In this document: in pieces, positions 25,901 to 38,900 of the stretch
How positions within the stretch are numbered: position 1 is the first letter of the stretch
How the letters are laid out: every line of letters begins with the position of its first letter
Assembly (NCBI GenBank): GCA_964019135.1
Contig: OZ025252.1
Coordinates: 48,582,959 to 48,646,958 of the forward strand
Direction of reading: 5' to 3'
Origin: Arenicola marina
Taxonomy: Eukaryota > Annelida > Polychaeta > Arenicolidae
Length of the DNA: 64,000 bases
Program-made: the position numbers and the translations under genes
The notes under the pieces: model-generated
The model's input: only the letters and a program-made list of their open reading frames with translations
The model's database searches: none
What the model was told of the DNA's origin: nothing

Positions 25901-26310
25901 CGGGGTTCCTAGGGTAGTAGGCGATGTACGTAACCTGGGGTTCCTAGGGTAGTAGACGATGTATGTACGTAACCTGGGGTTCCTAGGGTAGTAGACGATG
26001 TATGTACGTGACCCGGGGTTCCTAGGGTAGTAGGCGATGTATGTACGTAACCCGGGGTCCCTAGGGTAGTAGGCGATGTATGTACGTAACCCGGGGTCTC
26101 TAGGGTAGTAGGCGATGTATGTACGTAACCCGGGGTCTCTAGGGTAGTAGGCGATGTACGTAACCCGGGGTCTCTAGGGTAGTAGGCGATGTATGTACGT
26201 CACCCGGGGTCTCTAGGGTAGTAGGCGATGTACGTAACCCGGGGTCTCTAGGGTAGTAGGCGATGTATGTACGTAACCCGGGGTCCCTAGGGTAGTAAGC
26301 GATGTACGTA
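22916..26310. repeat. 39-bp minisatellite array, right block
   Basis: Continuation of the array interrupted by the retroelement, about 85-90 units of 39 and 35 bp. From 22916 to about 24310 the series of rare unit variants repeats that of about 9286-10680 at a constant shift of 13,630 bp (checked at three marker variants). A further local duplication of about 470 bp is visible around 25033 and 25503, marked by the rare GTAGGTAACCC variant. From about 25750 to 26040 units with CTGGGGTTCC dominate. The block ends abruptly near 26310 in non-repetitive sequence. Confidence 0.97.
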
Positions 26311-26540
26311 ATTCCCTTGTGGAATGTTCGCCGGTATGGAAGGCCTGGATGTGAAAGCCAATGGGATTGGATATTGCTGGCACCAACAGGATTATACATG
26401 TCATCCATGCAACAATGCTATGTAAACCACCAGCAGATGGGGTTTTGTGGCCCGAAGAGCAACAATACACGATACGCAAATACACAGACATCATAGACCT
26501 ATCAGGGCAAATGAATTTCGTTTGCGTTTTATAAATACCA

Positions 26541-26699
26541 AAGGCGGGCAGGCGGGGCGGGGGGAGGCGGGGCGGTGATGTGGGGCAGGGCGGTGAGGCG
26601 GGGCGGTGTGTCGGGGCGGTGTGTCGTGGCGGGGAGGCGGGGCGGTTAGGCGGGGCGGTGAGGCGGGGTGGGTAGGCGGGGCGGGGCGGGGAGGCATTC
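26541..26699 (+). repeat. GC-box-like low-complexity block
   Basis: Irregular repetition of GGCGGGGCGGTGAGGC-like words with a rough 10-13 bp period. It contains many GGGGCGG cores of the kind bound by Sp/KLF proteins. Strand composition is strongly skewed to G on plus. The proline-rich minus-strand frames across it are low-complexity by-products. Confidence 0.85.
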
Positions 26700-26762
26700 C
26701 CAGGGGGCGTGATGGAAGCGATGTGCTCACCCATCTCTGTGTTATTAATGTCCCTTTCCCTA

Positions 26763-26810
26763 CAGGGGGCGTGTGTATTTACACCGACAGGGGGTGCCAC
26801 CAGGCGGAGG
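26763..26810 (+). promoter_or_regulatory. CTCF-like motif cluster (candidate)
   Basis: CAGGGGGCGTG occurs at 26763-26773 and again at 26701-26711. TGCCACCAGGCGGAGG at 26795-26810 resembles the CCACCAGGGGGCGC core of the CTCF consensus, with 12 of 14 core positions by hand alignment. The cluster sits in the spacer between two arrays. The match is by eye and the composition is G-rich, so chance is possible. Confidence 0.3.
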
Positions 26811-26910
26811 CCCGGCCTTACTTCCGGTTAGGAGGCGACACATAGTCGCTGGGACACGTTTACGTGGAGCAAAGACCTCACTGAGTGAGGTAGTCACAGA
26901 GAGTACCCAG

Positions 26911-29900
26911 CCTTATACCGACATTTTATATGTCTGGCTCTGTTCAGACTGGGGTAAGGGTTTCCTTTATACCGACCCTTTATGTGTCTGTCTCTGTTCA
27001 GACTAGGGTAAGTGTTCCCTTTATACCGACCCTTTATGTGTCTGACTCTATTCAGACTGGGTTAAGGATTCCCTCGATACCGACCCTTTATGTGTCTGTC
27101 TCTGTTCAGACTAGGCTAAGGGTTCCCTTTATACCGACCCTTTATGTGTCTGTCTCTGTTCAGACAAGGGTAAGGGTTCCCTTTATACCTACCCTTTATG
27201 TGTCTGTTTCTGTTCAGACTAGAGTAAGGGTTCCCTTGATACCGACCCTTTATGTGTCTGCCTCTGTTCAGATTAGGGTAAGGGTTCCCTTGATACCGAC
27301 CCTTTATGTGTCTGTCTCAGTTCAGACTAGGCTAAGCTAGGGTTCCCTTTATGACGACCCTTTATGTGTCTGTCTCTGTTCAGACAAGGGTAAGGGTTCC
27401 CTTTATACCGACCCTTTAGGTGTCTGTCTTTGTTCAGACTAGGCTAAGGGATCCCTTTATACCGACCCTTTATGTGTCTGTCTCTATTCAGACTAGGGTA
27501 AGGGTTCCCCTTATGCCGAGCCTTTATATGTCTGGCTCTGTTCAGACTGGGGTAAGGGTTCCCTTTATACCGACCCTTTATGTGTTTGTCTCTGTTCAGA
27601 CTAAGGTAGGTGTTCCCTTTATACCGACCCTTCATGTGTCTGTCTCTGTTCAGACTGGGGGAAGGGTTCCCTTTATACCGACCTTTTATGTGTCTGTCTC
27701 TGTTCAGACTAGGGTAAGGGTTCCCTTTAAACCGACCCTTTATATGTCTGTCTCTGTTCAGACTGGGGTAAGGGTTCCCTTTATACCGACCCTTTATGTG
27801 TCTGTCTCTGTTCAGACTAGGGTAAGGGTTCCCTTTATACCGATCCTTTATGTGTCTGTCTCTGTTCAGACTGGGGTAAGGGTTCCCTATATACCGACCC
27901 TTTATGTGTCTGTCTCTGTTCAGACTAGGTTAAGCTAGGGTTTCCTTGTTACCGACCCTTTATGTGTCTGTCTCTGTTCAGACTAGGGTAAGGGTTCCTT
28001 TGATACCGACCCTTTATGTGTCTGTCTCTGTTCAGACCAGGGTAAGGGTTCCCTTGATACCGACCCTTTATGTGTCTGTCTCTGTTCAGACTAGGCTAAG
28101 CTAGGGTTCCCTTTATACCGACCCTTTATGTGTCTGTCTCTGTTCAGACAAGGGGAAGGGTTCCCATTATACCGACCCTTTATGTGTGTCTTTGTTCAGA
28201 CTAGGGTAAGCGTTCCCTATATACCGACCCTTTATGTGTCTGTCTCTGTTCAGACAAGGGTAAGGGTTCCCTTGATACCGACCCTTTATGTGTCTGTCTC
28301 TGTTCAGACCAGGGTAAGGGTTCCCTTGATACCGACCCTTTATGTGTCTGTCTCTGTTCAGACTAGGCTAAGCTAGGGTTCCCTTTATACCGACCCTTTA
28401 TGTGTCTGTCTCTGTTCAGACAAGGGGAAGGGTTCCCTTTATACCGACCCTCTATGTGTGTCTTTGTTCAGACTAGGGTAAGCGTTCCCTTTATACCGAC
28501 CCTTTATGTGTCTGTCTCTGTTCAGACTAGGGTAAGTGTTCCCTTTATACCGACCCTTTATGTGTCTGTCTCTGTTCAGGCTAGGGTAAGGGTTCCCTTT
28601 ATACCGACCCTTTATGTGTCTGTCTCTGTTCAGACTAGGGTAAGGGTTCCCTTTATACCGACCTTTTATGTGTCTGTCTCTGTTCAGACTAGGGTAAGGG
28701 TTCCCTCTATACAGAACCTTTATGTGTCTGTCTCTGTTCAGACTAGGGCAAGGGTTCCCTTTATACCGACCCTTTATGTGTCTGTCTCTGTTCAGACTAG
28801 GGTAAGTATTCCCTTTAGATCGACCCTTTATGTGTCTGTCTCAGTTCAGACTAGGCTAAGGGTACCCTTTATACCGACCCTTTATGTGTCTGTCTCTGGT
28901 CAGACTGGGGTAAGGGTTCCCTTTATACCGACCCTTTATGTGTCTGTCTCTGGTCAGACTGGGGTCAGGGTTCTCTTACCGACCCTTTATGTGGCTGTCT
29001 GCGTACAGACAAGGGTAAGGGTCCCCTCTTTATACCTACCCTTTATGTGTCAGTCTTTGTTCAGACTAGGGTAAGCGTTCCATTTATACCGACCCTTTAT
29101 GTGTCTGTCTCTGTTCAGACTAGGGTAAGTGTTCCCTTTATACCGACCCTTTATGTGTCTGTCTCTGTTCAGGCTAGGGTAAGGGTTCCCTTTATACCGA
29201 CCCTTTATGTGTCTGCCTCTGTTCAGACCAGGGTAAGTGTTCCCTTTATACCGACCCTTTGTGTGTCTGTCTCTTTTCAGACTAGGCCAAGGGTTTCCCT
29301 TATACCGACCCTTTATGTGTCTGTCTCTGTTCAGACTGGGGTAAGGGTTCCCTTTATACCGATCCTTTATGTGTCTGTCTCTGTTCAGACTGGGGTAAGG
29401 GTTCCCTTTATACCGACCCTTTATGTGTCTGTCTCTGTTCAGACCAGGGTAAGGGTTTCCTTTATACAGACCCTTTATGTGTCTGTCTCTGTTCAGACTG
29501 GGGTAAGGGTTCCCTTTATACCGATCCTTTATGTGTCTGTCTCTGTTCAGACTGGGGTAAGGGTTCCCTTTATACCGATCCCTTATGTGTCTGTCTCTGT
29601 TCAGACTGGGGTAAGGGTTCCCTGTATACCGACTCTTTATGTGTCTGTCTCTGTTCAGACTGGGGTAAGGGTTCCCTTTATACCTACCCTTTATGTGTCT
29701 GTCTCTGTTCAGACTGGGGTAAGGGTTCCCTTTATACCGACCCTTTATGTGTCTGTCTCTGTTCAGACTGGGGTAAGGGTTCCCTGTATACCGACTCTTT
29801 ATGTGTCTGTCTCTGTTCAGACTGGGGTAAGGGTTCCCTTTATACCGACCCTTTATGTGTCTGTCTCTGTTCAGACTGGGGTAAGGGTTCCCTTTATATC

Positions 29901-32900
29901 GATCCTTTATGTGTCTGTCTCTGTTCAGACTGGGGTAAGGGTTCCCTGTATACCGACTCTTTATGTGTCTGTCTCTGTTCAGACTGGGGTAAGGGTTCCC
30001 TTTACACCGACCCTTTATGTGTCTGTCTCTGTTCAGACTGGGGTAAGGGTTCCCTGTATAGCGACCCTTTATGTGTCTGTCTCTGTTCACACTGGGGTAA
30101 GGGTTCCCTTTATACCGATCCTTTATGTGTCTGTCTCTGTTCAGACTAGGGTAAGGGTTCCCTTTAAACCGACCCTTTATATGTCTGGCTCTGTTCAGAC
30201 TGGGGTAAGGGTTCCCTTTATACCGACCCTTTATGTGTCTGTCTCTGTTCAGACTAGGGTAAGGGTTCCCTTCATACCAACCCTTTATGTGTCTGTCTCT
30301 GTTCAGACTGGGGTAAGGGTTCCCTTGATACTGACCCTTTATGTGTCTGTCTCTGTTCAGACTAGGCTAAGCTAGGGTTCCCCTTATACCGACCCTTTAT
30401 GTGTCTGTCTCTGTTCAGGCTAGGGTAAGGGTTCCCTTGATACTGACAATTTATGTGTCTGTCTCTGTTCAGACTAGGGTAAGGGTTCCCTTTATACCGA
30501 CCCTTTATGTGTCTGTCTCTGTTCAGACTAGGGTAAGGGTTCCCTTTAGATCGACCCTTTATGTGTCTGTCTCAGTTCAGACTAGGCTAAGGGTACCCTT
30601 TATACCGACCCTTTATGTGTCTGTCTCTAGTCAGACTGGGGTCAGGGTTCTGTTACCGACCCTTTATGTGGCTGTCTCTGTTCAGACCAGGGTAAGGGTC
30701 TCCTCTTTATACCTACCTTTTATGTTTCTGTCTTTGTTCAGACTAGGGTAAGTGTTCCCTTTATACCGACCCTTTATGTGTCTGTCTCTGTTCAGACTAG
30801 GCTAAGGGTTCCCTTTATACCGACCCTTTATGTGTCTGTCTCTGTTCAGACCACGGTAAGTGTTCTCTTTATACCTACCCTTTATGTGTCTGTCTCTGTT
30901 CAGACTGGGGTAAGGGTTCCCTTGATACCGACCCTTTATGTGTCTGTCTCTGTTCAGACTAGGCTAAGCTAGGGTTCCCTTTATACCGACCCTTTATGTG
31001 TCTGTCTCTGTTCAGACAAGGGGAAGGGTTCCCTTTATACCGACCCTCTATGTGTGTCTTTGTTCAGACTAGGGTAAGCGTTCCCTTTATACCGACCCTT
31101 TATGTGTCTGTCTCTGTTCAGACTAGGGTAAGTGTTCCCTTCATACCGACCCTTTATGTGTCTGTCTCTGTTCAGGCTAGGGTAAGGGTTCCCTTTATAC
31201 CGACCCTTTATGTGTCTGTCTCTGTTCAGACTAGGGTCAGGGTTCCCTTTATACCGACCTTTTATGTGTCTGTCTCTGTTCAGACTAGGGTAAGGGTTCC
31301 CTCTATACAGAACCTTTATGTGTCTGTCTCTGTTCAGACTAGGGCAAGGGTTCCCTTTATACCGACCCTTTATGTGTCTGTCTCTGTTCAGACTAGGGTA
31401 AGTATTCCCTTTAGATCGACCCTTTATGTGTCTGTCTCAGTTCAGACTAGGCTAAGGGTACCCTTTATACCGACCCTTTATGTGTCTGTCTCTGGTCAGA
31501 CTGGGGTCAGGGTTCTCTTACCGACCCTTTATGTGGCTGTCTGCGTACAGACAAGGGTAAGGGTCCCCTCTTTATACCTACCCTTTATGTGTCAGTCTTT
31601 GTTCAGACTAGGGTAAGCGTTCCATTTATACCGACCCTTTATGTGTCTGTCTCTGTTCAGACTAGGGTAAGTGTTCCCTTTATACCGACCCTTTATGTGT
31701 CTGTCTCTGTTCAGGCTAGGGTAAGGGTTCCCTTTATACCGACCCTTTATGTGTCTGCCTCTGTTCAGACTAGGGTAAGTGTTCCCTTTATACCGACCCT
31801 TTGTGTGTCTGTCTCTTTTCAGACTAGGCCAAGGGTTTCCTTTATACCGACCCTTTATGTGTCTGTCTCTGTTCAGACTGGGGTAAGGGTTCCCTTTATA
31901 CCGATCCTTTATGTGTCTGTCTCTGTTCAGACTGGGGTAAGGGTTCCCTTTATACCGATCCTTTATGTGTCTGTCTCTGTTCAGACCAGGGTAAGGGTTC
32001 CCTTTATACAGACCCTTTATGTGTCTGTCTCTGTTCAGACTGGGGTAAGGGTTCCCTTTATACCGATCCTTTATGTGTCTGTCTCTGTTCAGACTGGGGT
32101 AAGGGTTCCCTTTATACCGATCCTTTATGTCTGTCTCTGTTCAGACTGGGGTAAGGGTTCCCTGTATACCGACTCTTTATGTGTCTGTCTCTGTTCAGAC
32201 TGGGGTAAGGGTTCCCTTTATACCTACCCTTTATGTGTCTGTCTCTGTTCAGACTGGGGTAAGGGTTCCCTTTATACCGACCCTTTATGTGTCTGTCTCT
32301 GTTCAGACTGGGGTAAGGGTTCCCTTTATACCGACCCTTTATGTGTCTGTCTCTGTTCAGACTGGGGTAAGGGTTCCCTTTATACCGACCCTTTATGTGT
32401 CTGTCTCTGTTCAGACTGGGGTAAGGGTTCCCTTTATACCGATCCTTTATGTGTCTGTCTCTGTTCAGACTGGGGTAAGGGTTCCCTGTATACCGACTCT
32501 TTATGTGTCTGTCTCTGTTCAGACTGGGGTAAGGGTTCCCTTTACACCGACCCTTTATGTGTCTGTCTCTGTTCAGACTGGGGTAAGGGTTCCCTGTATA
32601 GCGACCCTTTATGTGTCTGTCTCTGTTCACACTGGGGTAAGGGTTCCCTTTATACCGATCCTTTATGTGTCTGTCTCTGTTCAGACTAGGGTAAGGGTTC
32701 CCTTTAAACCGACCCTTTATATGTCTGGCTCTGTTCAGACTGGGGTAAGGGTTCCCTTTATACCGACCCTTTATGTGTCTGTCTCTGTTCAGACTAGGGT
32801 AAGGGTTCCCTTTATACCAACCCTTTATGTGTCTGTCTCTGTTCAGACTGGGGTAAGGGTTCCCTTGATACTGACCCTTTATGTGTCTGTCTCTGTTCAG

Positions 32901-35900
32901 ACTAGGCTAAGCTAGGGTTCCCCTTATACCGACCCTTTATGTGTCTGTCTCTGTTCAGGCTAGGGTAAGGGTTCCCTTGATACTGACAATTTATGTGTCT
33001 GTCTCTGTTCAGACTAGGGTAAGGGTTCCCTTTATACCGACCCTTTATGTGTCTGCCTCTGTTCAGACTAGGGTAAGGGTTCCCTTTAGATCGACCCTTT
33101 ATGTGTCTGTCTCAGTTCAGACTAGGCTAAGGGTACCCTTTATACCGACCCTTTATGTGTCTGTCTCTAGTCAGACTGGGGTCAGGGTTCTGTTACCGAC
33201 CCTTTATGTGGCTGTCTCTGTTCAGACCAGGGTAAGGGTCTCCTCTTTATACCTACCTTTTATGTTTCTGTCTTTGTTCAGACTAGGGTAAGTGTTCCCT
33301 TTATACCGACCCTTTATGTGTCTGTCTCTGTTCAGACTAGGCTAAGGGTTCCCTTTATACCGACCCTTTATGTGTCTGTCTCTGTTCAGACCAGGGTAAG
33401 TGTTCTCTTTATACCTACCCTTTATGTGTCTGTCTCTGTTCAGACTGGGGTAAGGGTTCCTTTATTCCGACCCTTGATGTGTCTGTCGGGATTCAGACTG
33501 GGGTTAGGGTTCCCTTTATACCGACCCTTTATGTGTCTGTCTCTGTTCAGACCAGGGTAAGGGTTCCCCTCCATACCGACCCTTTATGTGTCTGTCTCTG
33601 TTTAGACTAGGGTAAGGGTTCCCTTTATACCGACCCTTTATGTGTCTGTCTCTGTTCAGACTAGAGTAAGGGTTCCTTTTAGATCGACCCTTTATGTGTC
33701 TGTCTCAGTTCAGACTAGGCTAAGGGTACCCTTTATACCGACCCTTTATGTGTCTGTCTCTGGTCAGACTGGGGTCAGGGTTCTGTTACCGACCCTTTAT
33801 GTGGCTGTCTCTGTTCAGACCAGGGTAAGTGTTCCCTTTATACCGACCATTTATGTGTCTGTCTCTGTTCACACTGGGGTAAGGGTTCCCTTTATACCGA
33901 CCCTTTATGTGTCTGTCTCTGTTCAGACCAGGGTAAGGGCTCCCCTCCATACCGACCCTTTATGTGTCTGTCTCTGTTCAGACTAGGGTAAGGGTTTCCT
34001 TCATACCGACCCTTTATGTGTCTGTCTCTGTTCAGACTGGGGTAAGGGTTCCCTTTATACCGACCCTTTATGTGTCTGTCTCTGTTCAGACTAGGGTAAG
34101 GGTTCCCTTTATACCGACCCTTTATGTGTCTGTCTCTGTTCAGACTAGGGTAAGGGTTCCCTTTATACCGACCCTTTATGTGTCTGTCTCTGTTCAGACT
34201 AGGGTAAGGGTTCCCTTGATACCGACCCTTTATGTGTCTGTCTCTGTTCAGACCAGGGTAAGGGCTCCCCTCCATACCGACCCTTTATGTGTCTGTCTCT
34301 GTTCAGACTAGGGTAAGTGTTCCCTTTATACCGACCCTTTATGTGTCTGTCTCTGTTCAGACTAGGGTAAGGGTTCCCTTTAGATCGACCCTTTATGTGT
34401 CTGTCTCAGTTCAGACTAGGCTAAGGGTACCCTTTATACCGACCCTTTATGTGTCTGTCTCTGGTCAGACTGGGGTCAGGGTTCTGTTACCGATCCTTTA
34501 TGTGGCTGTCTCTGTTCAGACCAGGGTAAGGGTCCCCTCTTTATACCTACCCTTTATGTGTCTGTCTCTGTTCAGACTAGGCTAAGGGTTCCCTTTATAC
34601 CGACCCTTTATGTGTCTGTCTCTGTTCAGACCAGGGTAAGGGTTCCCTTTATACCGACCCTTTATGTGTCTGTCTCTGTTCAGACTGGGGTAAGGGTTTC
34701 CTGTATACCGAACCTTTATGTGTCTGTCTCTGTTCAGACTGGGGTAAGGGTTCCCTTTATACCGACCATTTATGTGTCTGTCTCTGTTCAGACCAGGTTA
34801 AGGGCTCCCCTCCATACCGACCCTTTATGTGTCTGTCTCTGTTCAGACTAGGGTAAGGGTTCCCTTTATACCGACCCTTTATGTATCTGTCTCTGTTCAG
34901 ACTAGGGTAAGGGTTCCCTTTAGATCGACCCTTTATGTGTCTGTCTCTGTTCAGACTAGGCTAAGGGTACCCTTTATGTGTCTGTTTCTGGTCAGACTGG
35001 GGTCAGGGTTCTCTCACCGACCCTTTATGTGGCTGTCTCTGTTCAGACCAGGGTAAGGGTCCCCTCTTTATACCGACCCTTTATGTGTCTGTCTTTGTTC
35101 AGACTAGGGTAAGTGTTCCCATTATACCGACCCTTTATGTGTCTGTCTCTGTTCAGACTAGGCTAAGGGTTAACTTTATACAGACCCTTTATGTGTCTGT
35201 CTCTGTTCAGACTAGGGTAAGGGTTCCCTTCATACCGACCCTTTATGTGTCTGTCTCTGTTCAGACTGGGGTAAGGGTTCCCTTGATACCGACCCTTTAT
35301 GTGTCTGTCTCTGTTCAGACTGGGGTAAGGGTTCCCTTTATACCGACCCTTTATGTGTCTGTCTCTCTTCAGACCAGGGTAAGGGTTCCCCTCTCTACCG
35401 ACCCTTTATGTGTCTGTCTGTTGAGACTAGGGTAAGGATTCCCTTGATACCGACCCTTTATGTGTCCGTCTCTGTTCAAAATAGGGTAAGGGTTCCCTTG
35501 ATACCGACCCTTTATGTGTCTGTCTCTGTTCACACTGGGGTAAGGTTTCCTTTTAAACCGACTCTTTATGTGTCTGTCTCTGTTCCGACTGGGGTAAGGG
35601 TTCCCTTTATACCGACCCTTTATGTGTCTGTCTCTGTTCAGACTGGGGTAAGGGTTCCCTTTATACAGACCGTTTATGTGTCTGTCTCTGTTCAGACTGG
35701 GGTAAGGGTTCCCTTGATACCGACCCTTTATGTGTCTGTCTCTGTTCAGACTGGGGTAAGGGTTCGCTTTATACCGACCCTTTATGTGTCTGTCTCTGTT
35801 CAGACTGGGGTGAGGCTTCCCTTTATACCGACCCTTTATGTGTCTGTCTGTTGAGACTAGGATAAGGTTTCCCTTTATACCGACCCTTTATGTGTCTGTC

Positions 35901-38900
35901 TCTGTTTAGACTGGGGTAAGGGTTCCCTTCATACCGACCCTTTATGTGTCTGTCTCTGTTCACACTGGGGTAAGGATTCCCTTTAAACCGACCCTTTATG
36001 TGTCTGTCTCTGTTCAGACTGGGGTAAGGGTTCCCTTTATACCGACCCTTCATGTGTCTGTCTCCGTTCAGACTGGGGTAAGGGTTCCCTTTATACCGAC
36101 CCTTTATGTGTCTGTCTCTGTTCAGACTGGGGTAAGGGTTCCCTTTATACCGAACCTTTATGTGTCTGTCTGTTGAGACTAGGGTAAGGGTTTCCTTTAT
36201 ACCGACCCTGTAGGTGTCTGTCTGTTGAGACTAGGGTAAGGGTTCCCTTTATACCGACCCTTTATGTGTCTGTCTCTGTTCAGAATAGGGTAAGGGTTCC
36301 CTTTATACCGACCCTTTATGTGTCTGTCTCTGTTCAGACTGGGGTAAGGTTCCCTTTATACCGACCCTTTATGTGTCTGTCTCTGTTCACACTGGGGTAA
36401 GAGTTCCATTTATACCGACCCTTTATGTGTCTGTCTCTGTTCAGACTGGGGTAAGGGTTCCCTTTATACCGACCCTTTATGTGTCTGTCTCTGTTCAGAC
36501 TGGGGTAAGGGTTCCCTTTATACCGACCCTTTATGTGTCTGTCTCTGTTCACACTGGGGTAAGGGTTCCTTTATACCGACCCTTTATGTGTCTGTCTCTG
36601 TTCAGACTGGGGTAAGGGTTCCCTTTATACCTACCCTTTATGTGTCTGTCTCTGTTCAGACTGGGGTAAGGGTTCCCTTTATACCGACCCTTTATGCGTC
36701 TGTCTCTGTTCAGACTGGGGTAAGGGTTCCCTTTATACCGACCCTTTATGTGTCTGTCTCTGTTCAGACCAGGGTAAGGGTTCCCTTTATACCGACCCTT
36801 TATGTGTCTGTCTCTGTTCACACTGGGGTAAGGGTTCCCTTTATACCGACCCTTTATGTGTCTGTCCCTGTTTAGACTGGGGTAAGGGTTCCCTTTACAC
36901 CGACCCTTTATGTGTCTGTCTCTGTTGACACTGGGGTAAGGGTTCTCTTTAAACCGACCCTTTATGTGTCTGTCTCTGTTCAGAATAGGGTAAGGGTTCC
37001 CTTGATACCGACCCTTTATGTGTCTGTCTCTGTTCAGACTGGGGTAAGGGTTCCCTTTATACAGACCCTTTATGTGTCTGTCTCTGTTCAGACTGGGGTA
37101 AGGGTTCCCTTTATACCGACTCTTTATGTGTCTGTCTCTGTTCAGACTGGGGTAAGGGTTCCCTTTATACCGACCCTTTATGTGTCTGTCTCTGTTCAGA
37201 CTGGGGTGAGGCTTCCATTTATACCCACCCTTTATGTGTCTGTCTGTTGAGACTAGGATAAGGGTTCCCTTTATACCGACCCTGTAGGTGTCTGTCTGTT
37301 GAGACTGGGGTAAGGGTTCCCTTTATACCGACCCTTTATGTGTCTGTCTCTGTTCAGACCAGGGTAAGGGTTCCCTTTATACCGACCCTTTATGTGTCTG
37401 TCTCTGTTCAGACTGGGGTAAGGGTTCCCTTTATACCGACCCTTTATGTGTCTGTCTCTGTTTAGACTGGGGTAAGGGTTCCCTTTATACCGACCCTTAA
37501 TGTGTCTGTCTCTGTTCACACTGGGGTAAGGGTTCCCTTTAAACCGACCCTTTATGTGTCTGTCTCTGTTCAGAATAGGGTAAGGGTTTCCTTGATACCG
37601 ATTCTTTATGTGTCTGTCTCTGTTCAGACTGGGGTAAGGGTTTCCTTTATACAGACCCTTTATGTGTCTGTCTCTGTTCAGACTGGGGTAAGGGTTCCTT
37701 TTATACCGACCCTTTATGTGTCTGTCTCTCTTCACACTGGGGTGAGGGTTTCCTTTATACCGACCCTTTATGTGTCTGTCTCTGTTTAGACTGGGGTAAG
37801 GGTTCCCTTTATACCTACCCTTTATGTGTCTGTCTCTGTTCAGACTGGGGTAAGGGTTCCCTTTATACCGACCCTTTATGTGTCTGTCTCTGTTCAGACT
37901 GGGGTAAGGGTTCCCTTTATACCGACCCTTTATGTGTCTGTCTCTGTTCAGACCAGGGTAAGGGTTCCCTTTATACCGACCCTTTATGTGTCTGTCTCTG
38001 TTCAGACTGGGGTAAGGGTTCCCTTGATACCGACCCTTTATGTGTCTGTCTCTGTTCAGACCAGGGTAAGGGCTCCCCTCCATACCGACCCTTTATGTGT
38101 CTGTCTCTGTTCAGACTAGGGTAAGGGTTCCCTTTATACCGACCCTTTATGTGTCTGTCTCTGTTCAGACTAGGGTAAGGGTTCCCTTTAGATCGACCCT
38201 TTTTGTGTCTGTCTCAGTTCAGACTAGGCTAAGGGTACCCTTTATACCGACCCTTTATGTGTCTGTCTCTGGTCAGACTGGGGTAAGGGTTTCCTGTATA
38301 CCGACCCTTTATGTGTCTGTCTCTGTTCAGACTGGGGTAAGGGTTCCCTTTATACCGACCCTTTATGTGTCTGTCTCTGTTCAGACCAGGGTAAGGGCTC
38401 CCCTCCATACCGACCCTTTATGTGTCTGTCTCTGTTCAGACTAGGGTAAGGGTTCCCTTTATACCGACCCTTTATGTGTCTGTCTCTGTTCAGACTAGGG
38501 TAAGGGTTCCCTTTAGATCGACCCTTTATGTGTCTGTCTCTGTTCAGACTAGGCTAAGGGTACCCTTTATGTGTCTGTTTCTGGTCAGACTGGGGTCAGG
38601 GTTCTCTCACCGACCCTTTATGTGGCTGTCTCTGTTCAGACCAGGGTAAGGGTCCCCTCTTTATACCGACCCTTTATGTGTCTGTCTTTGTTCAGACTAG
38701 GGTAAGTGTTCCCATTATACCGACCCTTTATGTGTCTGTCTCTGTTCAGACTGGGCTAAGGGTTAACTTTATACCTACCCTTTATGTGTCTGTCTCTGTT
38801 CCGACTAGGGTAAGGGTTCCCTTCATACCGACCCTTTATGTGTCTGTCTCTGTTCAGACTGGGGTAAGGGTTCCCTTGATACCGACCCTTTATGTGTCTG

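Larger units (their letters stand above)
26311..26910. other. spacer between arrays, no clear gene
   Basis: 600 bp between the 39-bp and 54-bp arrays. Outside the G-rich block it is ordinary, non-repetitive sequence. Short open frames exist on both strands (for example 26302-26496 on plus) but none shows a recognisable domain, and several run into the neighbouring arrays. A pyrimidine tract ending CCCTACAG at about 26749-26765 looks like a splice acceptor but has no supported exon behind it. Confidence 0.7.

Noticed and set aside
1-26310. CRISPR array
   Set aside because: Units are contiguous with no unique spacers between conserved repeats, and the other content is clearly eukaryotic.
26491-26845. 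Frames across the GC-box block on both strands
   Set aside because: Low-complexity proline/arginine or glycine readings with no domain.
29047-30375. 442-codon plus frame in the 54-bp array
   Set aside because: The minus strand is open over much of the same bases, and other plus frames are open nearby. Openness follows from an 18-codon unit without stops.
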